Shown: positions 1 through 6,200 of the stretch, piece by piece | How the letters are laid out: the number at the start of each line of letters is the position of its first letter | Position numbering within the stretch: position 1 is the stretch's first letter | Origin: Acidobacteriota bacterium | GTDB taxonomy: Bacteria; Acidobacteriota; UBA890 | Direction: 5' to 3' | Length of the DNA stretch: 8,936 nt | Assembly (NCBI GenBank): GCA_022563115.1 | Contig: JADFNY010000134.1 | Location: forward strand, 1-8,936 | Position numbers and translations under genes: made by a program | Notes under the pieces: generated by a model | Seen by the model: only the letters and a program-made list of their open reading frames with translations | Told to the model about the DNA's origin: nothing | Databases searched by the model: none

Positions 1-253
1 GCTAGAGGTCCGTCAGGAGAGCGGATCCTTCCCGCCGGGCCGCGCGCCAGCGGCTCCTCTCGAGGAGTGTGTCTACTCTTACGACGCACGACACCCCCTC
101 CAGGTTGCATCCGCGGAGAAAAAAATCGCCACCCTTCGGAGCCCGTCGGGTGTTGAGCGGCCGGCCCGCGAGGGGCAAACTCGCTGCACGGTTTGTTACT
201 AATCGATACACCCATCGACGGTTACTGGGCTCGTCATGCGAGGAATCCACGAG
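1..253. other. Leader region upstream of the amidohydrolase, no convincing gene
   Basis: I see no credible gene here. The short open frames have no ribosome binding site and no recognisable protein. GC content falls locally around 185-225, as is common in a promoter or 5' untranslated region. I could not find a -35/-10 pair with correct spacing, so no promoter is called. A small inverted repeat (CTCCT at 54-58, AGGAG at 63-67) has a 4-nt loop and no following T-tract, so it is not a terminator by itself. The sequence AGGA at 241-244 is a plausible Shine-Dalgarno element for the ATG at 254. Confidence 0.5.
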
Positions 254-1561
254 ATGAAGACGCTGTTGGAACGTCCTGAAGAGATGAAATGCTGGCGTTA
301 TCGGCTCCTGGCGATCATTGCCGTCGTCGCTGCGGTCGTGCTTCCGGCTGCCGCACAAGAGCGAGCGACGGTACTGCGGCCCGAGCGTGTGTACGACGGC
401 GAAACCATGCGTGACGGCTGGGTGGTCGTCGTCGAGGGCAATCGGATCGCCGCCGCCGGTCCGGCCGCGGAAATCAGCGTTCCTGCCGGTGCGGAATCCA
501 TCGATCTTCCCGGCCAAACCCTCCTTCCCGGCCTGATCGAGGGCCATTCCCACATTCTGCTGCACCCCTATAACGAGACTTCCTGGACCGATCAGGTTCT
601 GAACGAGTCGCTCGGCGAGCGCACGGCGCGGGCGGTGAACCACGTGCGCGACTCGCTCATGGCCGGGGTCACCACGATGCGCGATCTCGGCACCGAGGGT
701 GCCGGCTATGCGGACGCCGGCATCAAGGCGGCGATCGAAAAGGGTGTGATTCCGGGGCCGCGCATGATCATCACCTCGCGCGCCATCGTCGCCACCGGCA
801 CCTACAACCCGACGGGCGCGCCCGAGTTCACCTTCCCCAAGGGCGCCGAGGAAGCCGACGGCTACGACGATCTGGTCCGTGTGACGCGCGACCAGATCGG
901 CCGCGGCGCCGATTGGATCAAGGTCTACGCCGACTACCGCTGGGGCGCCGGCGGCACCGCGGCGCCGACGTTTACCGAACAGGAGCTGCGCACCATCGTC
1001 GAGGTGGCGGCGAGCTCAGGCCGCTATGTCGTCGCTCACGCCAGCACAGCCGAGGGTATGCGCCGGGCCATCGAGGCCGGCGTGCGCACCATCGACCACG
1101 GCGACGGCGCCACCCGCGAAATCTTCGAGATGATGGCGGCCCGCGGGGTCCCGCTTTGCCCGACGCTCGCCGCCGGCGACGCGATCAGCCAGTACGGCGG
1201 TTGGCGCAAGGGCATCGATCCGGAGCCGGCGAGGATCCGCCGCAAGCGTGAGAGCTTTGCCCTGGCGCTCGAGGTCGGCGTTCCGATTTGCTTCGGCGGC
1301 GACATCGGCGTCTACCCCCACGGCGACAATGTCCGCGAGCTCGAGCTCATGGTCGACTACGGCATGGACACCAGCGACGTGCTGCACGCGGCCACCGCAG
1401 GCAACGCCCGCTACTTCGACATCGACGACCGCGTCGGCTCGGTGCGACCCGGCCTCTACGCCGATCTCATTGCCGTCGAGGGTGACCCGACCGTCGACAT
1501 CTCCGCGCTGCGCAACGTCCGTCTGGTGATGAAGGGCGGCGAGATCTTCCGGAGACAGTGA
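254..1561 (+). CDS. Secreted imidazolonepropionase-like metal-dependent amidohydrolase
   Basis: A metal-dependent hydrolase of the amidohydrolase superfamily, in the imidazolonepropionase/prolidase-like branch. Members hydrolyse cyclic amides or Xaa-Arg/Lys/Pro-type peptides; the substrate here is unknown. Numbered from the ATG at 254 (435 residues), the likely metal and catalytic residues are all visible: HSH at 98-100, Lys223 in a DWIKVY context (candidate carboxylated Lys), His262, His282 (IDHG) and Asp350 (FGGDIG). The N-terminus has basic residues, then a hydrophobic stretch ending PAAA at about 31-34 followed by QE. This is a Sec signal peptide without a lipobox Cys, so a periplasmic or exported enzyme is inferred. 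Three in-frame ATGs exist, at 236, 254 and 284. AGGA at 241-244 favours 254, while 284 gives the most compact signal peptide. The C-terminal SVRPGLYADLIAVEGDP stretch is the typical return to the composite beta domain. It is followed after 4 nt by the VOC gene. Confidence 0.88.
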   Translation: MKTLLERPEEMKCWRYRLLAIIAVVAAVVLPAAAQERATVLRPERVYDGETMRDGWVVVVEGNRIAAAGPAAEISVPAGAESIDLPGQTLLPGLIEGHSHILLHPYNETSWTDQVLNESLGERTARAVNHVRDSLMAGVTTMRDLGTEGAGYADAGIKAAIEKGVIPGPRMIITSRAIVATGTYNPTGAPEFTFPKGAEEADGYDDLVRVTRDQIGRGADWIKVYADYRWGAGGTAAPTFTEQELRTIVEVAASSGRYVVAHASTAEGMRRAIEAGVRTIDHGDGATREIFEMMAARGVPLCPTLAAGDAISQYGGWRKGIDPEPARIRRKRESFALALEVGVPICFGGDIGVYPHGDNVRELELMVDYGMDTSDVLHAATAGNARYFDIDDRVGSVRPGLYADLIAVEGDPTVDISALRNVRLVMKGGEIFRRQ

Positions 1562-1565
1562 GCCG

Positions 1566-2045
1566 ATGAGCGACGAAGCCGGCGCCTCGAAACCATCTCC
1601 GGCCCCAACGGCGGGCAACGCCACCGGGACGCTCCAGGTACGCGGCGTCATCGAAACGACGTTGAGCTGTACCGACCTCGACGCTGCCGAGCGTTTCTAC
1701 ACGGAAGTCCTCGGCTTTGACGTCTTTGCCAAGGAACAAGGCCGCCATCTCTTCTTCCGCTGCGGCGACACGATGCTGCTGTTGTTCAACACCGAGCACA
1801 CGTCGACGATGGCCACCAAGGTCGACGGCGCCCCGATTCCGCTGCACGGGACGACGGGAGCGGCGCACGTGGCGTTTCGCGCCGGCGAAGCAGAGATCGA
1901 TCTTTGGAAGCGCCGGCTTGGCGAGCACGGCGTCGACATCGAGTCGGAGGTCCGCTGGCCCGAGGGCGGCCGCTCGATCTATTTCCGGGACCCGGCCGGC
2001 AACTGCCTGGAGTTCATCACCCCGGTGACCTGGGGGCTCGACTGA
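1566..2045 (+). CDS. VOC superfamily (glyoxalase/dioxygenase-fold) protein
   Basis: A single-chain protein of 159 residues from the vicinal oxygen chelate family, which includes glyoxalase I, bleomycin-resistance proteins and extradiol dioxygenases. After a flexible Ser/Pro/Ala-rich tail (residues 1-22), the fold begins with a TDLDAAERFYTEVLGF motif (36-51) and ends with FRDPAGNCLEFITP (140-153). Both are hallmarks of the paired beta-alpha-beta-beta-beta modules. By position against E. coli glyoxalase I, the candidate metal ligands are Glu30 (in place of the usual His), His101 and Glu149. The site equivalent to glyoxalase Glu56 lies in a hydrophobic strand (LLLF, 71-74) and seems absent. The catalytic class therefore cannot be assigned. 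GGAG at 1551-1554 lies upstream at a rather long spacing. The gene begins 4 nt after the amidohydrolase stop and ends 1 nt before the NTPase ATG, which suggests co-expression and possibly related metabolism. Confidence 0.87.
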   Translation: MSDEAGASKPSPAPTAGNATGTLQVRGVIETTLSCTDLDAAERFYTEVLGFDVFAKEQGRHLFFRCGDTMLLLFNTEHTSTMATKVDGAPIPLHGTTGAAHVAFRAGEAEIDLWKRRLGEHGVDIESEVRWPEGGRSIYFRDPAGNCLEFITPVTWGLD

Positions 2046-2046
2046 A

Positions 2047-3117
2047 ATGGAGCTCGGCCTCATCGGTCTGCCGAATTCGGGCAAGACGACGGTATTCAAC
2101 GCCATTACCCGCGCCGACGTCGAGGTGACCGCCTACACCAACCCCAAGGCGGAGCCCAACGTCGCCATCGTCGAGGTCGACGACGCCCGCGTCGACCGGC
2201 TGGCGGAGATCTACGAGCCCAAGAAGACCGTCCACTCCACGGTGACCTTCATCGATTTCGTCGGCGTCGCCCGTGACGACGCCGGCAGCGGTGAGATCTT
2301 CTCGCCGGCGACCATGGGGCTGGTCAAGAACGCCGACGCCCTCGCCTACGTGGTGCGCAACTTCACCGATCCGGTCGAGGGCGCGCCCGATCCCGTGGGC
2401 GACGTTGGGAAGCTCGACGACGAGCTTCTGCTCGCCGACCTGATCGTCGCCGAACGGCGCCTCGAGCGCATCGAGAAAGCCGAAAGCAAGGGCATCGCCA
2501 CGCACGAGATCAAACTCGAGGGCAAGGCACTGCGCCGCGTGCACGAGCAGCTCGAGGCCGGCCGCTCCATCCGTGATCTCGACCTGACGGGCGACGAGAA
2601 GGTCGCCATCAAGGGCTTCCAGTTCCTGACCCAAAGGCCGGTGCTGGTGATCGTCAACTCCGACGAGTCGGGCTTTGGCAAGAACCAAGAAGCCATCGAC
2701 GCGATCGGCGCCAAACACCGCGCCCTCGAGTTCGCCGGCGCCTTCGAGATGGAGCTCGTGCAGCTCGACAAGGAGGATGCGCTCGCCTTCCGCGAAGACA
2801 TGGGCATCGAGGCGTCGGCTCGGGCGCGCCTCATCAAGCTCGCCCACCAGGTCGTTGGCTACGTCAGCTTCTTCACCGTCGGGCCGAAGGAGGTCCACGC
2901 CTGGAACGTGAAGGACGGCGACAACGCCGTCGACGCCGCCGGCACCATCCACTCCGATCTGGCCCGCGGCTTCATCCGCGCCGAGCGCTTCACCTACGAT
3001 GAGATCGTCGAGCACGGTTCCGAGAAGGCGCTCAAGGAAGCCGGATTGATCCGCCTCGAGGGCAAGGACTACCTCGTTCAAGACGGGGACATCCTGCTGG
3101 TGCGTTTCTCGGTCTAG
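2047..3117 (+). CDS. ychF: Divergent YchF/OLA1-family P-loop NTPase with TGS domain
   Basis: A cytoplasmic 356-residue protein of the Obg-related YchF/OLA1 family, ribosome-associated NTPases that usually prefer ATP and act in translation and stress responses. The P-loop is GLPNSGKTT (7-15). The base-recognition motif is NSDE (204-207), the family's NxxE type rather than NKxD. A charged helical insertion spans about 110-180. The C-terminal TGS/DUF933 domain (about 271-356) is very well conserved, including AGTIHSDLARGFIRAE and EGKDYLVQDGDI. Length is close to the usual 363. The divergence lies in the G domain: the YPFCTI-type switch is replaced by TNPKAE (31-36), the DIAGL-type G3 reads DFVGVA (70-75), and the glycine-rich GASKGEGLGN-like stretch is missing. 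No cysteine is present at all. It starts 1 nt after the VOC stop, so it is probably translationally coupled. It may be a paralogue beside a canonical ychF elsewhere, so the gene symbol is used at family level. Confidence 0.85.
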   Translation: MELGLIGLPNSGKTTVFNAITRADVEVTAYTNPKAEPNVAIVEVDDARVDRLAEIYEPKKTVHSTVTFIDFVGVARDDAGSGEIFSPATMGLVKNADALAYVVRNFTDPVEGAPDPVGDVGKLDDELLLADLIVAERRLERIEKAESKGIATHEIKLEGKALRRVHEQLEAGRSIRDLDLTGDEKVAIKGFQFLTQRPVLVIVNSDESGFGKNQEAIDAIGAKHRALEFAGAFEMELVQLDKEDALAFREDMGIEASARARLIKLAHQVVGYVSFFTVGPKEVHAWNVKDGDNAVDAAGTIHSDLARGFIRAERFTYDEIVEHGSEKALKEAGLIRLEGKDYLVQDGDILLVRFSV

Positions 3118-3238
3118 CGCGTGCTGGAGAACTCTGCTAGAAACCACGAGCTGCTAGTGTGCTGTCCGCACCTGCGGCACCGACCCGTGAGCACAGCCGA
3201 ACGACGACGGACGATCAGACCACTTTAGGGGAGACGCC
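3118..3238. promoter_or_regulatory. Intergenic region with direct repeat and near-palindrome before the kinase gene
   Basis: This 121-nt gap is the largest internal non-coding stretch and the likely site of a promoter for the kinase gene. CTGCTAG occurs twice, at 3134-3140 and 3151-3157, with start points 17 nt apart. CCGCACCTGCGG at 3166-3177 is a near-perfect palindrome with CCGCA/TGCGG arms, and GTGC (3159-3162) can pair with GCAC (3177-3180). These could be an operator or a small hairpin. No good -35/-10 pair and no T-tract terminator for the upstream operon were found. The regulatory role is inference from position and symmetry only. Confidence 0.25.
3227..3233 (+). promoter_or_regulatory. 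Strong Shine-Dalgarno fixing a GTG start
   Basis: AGGGGAG ends 5 nt before the GTG at 3239. It decides the start of the large kinase gene, since no ATG precedes the kinase domain and the glycine-rich loop starts at residue 17. The encoded N-terminus, MDQGTRLGIYEIGELLGEGG, matches the compact start usual for this kinase type. Confidence 0.8.
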
Positions 3239-6200
3239 GTGGATCAGGGGACCAGATTGGGGATCTACGAAATCGGCGAGCTGCTCGGCGAAGGCGGTAT
3301 GGGCAGCGTGTATCGAGCCCGCGACACCAAGCTCGGCCGCGACGTCGCGATCAAGGTCCTGCTCCGCAACCTGGCGAGTGATCCGAAGCTCCTGGCGCGT
3401 TTCGAGCGCGAAGCCAAAGTTCTGGCGTCGATCAATCACCCCAACATCGCCACGATCTACGGCTTCGAGGACGTCGACGGAACCCCCTACCTGGTACTCG
3501 AGTATCTCGAAGGCGAGACCCTCGCCCAAGCACTGCAGAGGGGGCGACTGCCGACCGCCGCGGTGCTCCGCGCCGGCATTCAGATCGCCCGCGCTCTGGA
3601 GGCGGCGCACGAGAAGGACGTGGTGCATCGCGACCTGAAGCCCTCCAACGTCATGCTGTGCCGGGAGACCGTCAAGGTTCTGGATTTCGGCATCGCCAAG
3701 TCGTTTGCTTCCGGTGCCTCCGATCTGACCCGCAGCGACACCAGCGGCGGTGACCTCACGGAGACGGGGGCCTTGGTCGGCACGGCACCCTACATGAGCC
3801 CCGAACAAATACGCGGCGGCGCCGTCGACAAGCGCACCGACGTTTGGGCCTTCGGCTGTGTCATGTTTGAAGCCTTCACCGGTACCGGGCCCTTTGCCCG
3901 CGAAACGGTGGCCGACACGCTGGCGGCGATTCTCGAATACGAGCCGCGTTGGGAGCTGCTACCCGACGACTGTCCGGCGAACGTCGGAAAACTGTTGCGC
4001 CGCTGCTTGCAAAAGGACCTGGCGCGGCGTGCCCGCGACTTGTGGGACGTTCGCCTCGAGCTCGAGGAAGCGCTCGCCGAAGTCGCCCCGCAAGATCCAA
4101 CGGCCCCCGAGCGACCCGGTGAGCCGGCAACGGCAGCCGAGCAACCCGATGTGCACCAGCCGGAAACTCTTCAGACGGCCGCCGAGGCGCCTCCGCCCAC
4201 CGAGGCCCCGGCTCCCGAGGCCAGCGACCCGGGAACCCACGAGCGACTCAGCCAGGGCGAGCGACGCCAGACGACGATCCTGACGTCGACCGTAGGCGCT
4301 TACGGAACGATGGCCGAGCAGCTCGCGGTCGACGAATCGGAACGCGCGCTTGCCGAGATCCATCGCATCGTCAAGGCGATCGTCGCCACCCACGGCGGCA
4401 TCGTGAACCGCTTCGCCCGTGGCGAGCTGCTGGTGCTGTTCGGCGTTCCGACCGCCCACGAGGACGATCCTTTGCGGGCAATCCGGGCAGCGCTCGACAT
4501 CCACCGGCAGGTTCGCGCAGCGCTCGCTGACGTCGAAGAGCGCCTCGGCGAGCCGATTCGCATGAATACTGCCATTCACTCCGGGCCTGTGGTTGTCCGC
4601 ATCGCCACCGAGGGCGGCGAGGAATTCACCATTGCGGGTCCCACGCTGCAGATGGCAGACCGGCTAGCAACTGAGGCCGCGGCCGACGAAATTCTGATCA
4701 GCGCCGATTGCCATCGTGTCGCGGCGCCGTTCTTCGACACCGAGCCGCTGCCGACCATCACCCTGCGCGGCACCGCAGAGCAGGTTGTGCCCTATCGGGT
4801 GATCGCCGAGAAAGAGCGACAGAGCCGGTTCGAAGCCGCCGCCGAGCTCGACCTGACCCGCTACACCGGCCGCGACCGCGAAATGCACATGCTGCGCTCT
4901 TCGCTCGAGGCGGCGATGACGGGTAACGGACAACTGCTCACTCTCGAGGGCGAGGTCGGAGTCGGCAAGAGTCGCCTCCTGTACGAGTTCTCCCACGGTG
5001 GCGATTGTGACCAAGCCGCTCTCGTCCGCGGGCGCTGCCGCTCGGACGGCGCCGGGCTCCCTTACCTGCCATTCATCGAGGCGCTCAAGAGTGTCCTCGA
5101 GATCCCCGAGGACGCCCCGACGATCGACGCCGAATCGGTGGCCTCGAGGATCATCGCCATCAACCCCGCTCTCGACGACTTCATCCCGCTGTATCTGCAC
5201 CTGCTGTCGATCGAGAGCCCGGACTACGAGTTGCCGCAGCACCTCCAGGGCGACGACTTTCGTATCGCCATGCTCGAGGCGTTGTCGGCAATCTTCACGC
5301 TGCCGGCTAACGAGCGACCGGTCGTCATGTTGTTGGAGGACTGGCACTGGGCGGACGAGGCGTCGCGCGAAGTGTTATCGCAGCTCACCAGCATGCTGGC
5401 GGCGTTCGCGATGCTGGTCATCGTGACCTATCGACCGGAAGGCGATTTCGATTGGGGCCGTGGCAGCGAGCGTCGACACCTGACGCTGGAGCCTCTGTCG
5501 GAGGAGTTCTCGGTCGAGGTCATCAAGTCGGTGCTCGGCGTGCAGGGCTTTCCCACCGATCTCGCCCGGATGATTCACGAGCGCACCGGGGGCAACCCCT
5601 TCTTCCTCGAGGAGGTATGCCACGCGCTCGAGGAAGAGGGCGTCGTCCGCATCGAAGATGCCCAGGCGACGCTGACCGGTTCGCTGGATGCCGTTTACCT
5701 GCCGGACACGGTCCAGGCGGTGATTCTGACCCGCCTCGACCGCCTCGATCCCGAGCCCCGAGAGGTCGTGCGCCTGGCATCCGTTGTCGGTCGCGAGTTC
5801 GGCCGCCGCATTCTCGAGCGGACAATGGAGGACACCGGGCAACTCCTCACGGTTCTGGGACAACTCAAGGAGCTCGGCATCGTGCAGCAGATCGCCGTGG
5901 TGCCCGAAGCCGTGTACCGCTTCAAACACGCCCTCACCCGCGAAGTCGCCTACGGCAGCCTGCTTCCGCACCAGCTGCGCGGCCTTCACGGCCGGGTGGG
6001 AGAAGCCATCGAGAGCCTGTACCCGGACCGCGTCGACGAGCACGCCGCTCGTTTGGCACACCACTTCGGTGCCGCCGAGGAATGGGAAAAGGCGATCGAG
6101 TACGGCCGCCGGGCGGCGCACAAGGCGAGCCGGCTGCAGCGCGCCGACGAAGCGCTGCCTCTGCTCGAAAGCGTTCACCTCTGGCTCACGAAGCTGCCCG

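Noticed and set aside
54..67. Small inverted repeat CTCCT-CTCG-AGGAG considered as a terminator of an upstream gene
   Set aside because: The stem is only 5 bp and the following bases are not a T-tract.
69..257. A 62-codon + strand open frame in the leader
   Set aside because: It has an Arg/Ser-rich composition, no recognisable protein, and overlaps the better-supported amidohydrolase start.
2017..3147. A 376-codon open frame on the - strand covering the whole YchF-like gene
   Set aside because: It is antisense to a gene with clear family motifs, and its translation shows no recognisable domain. Long antisense frames are expected in GC-rich codon-biased DNA.
5374..5376. A single rare TTA leucine codon in the GC-rich kinase gene, considered as a regulatory codon
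   Set aside because: TTA-based control is known in Streptomyces; this window does not look actinobacterial, and one rare codon in 1526 is not meaningful.
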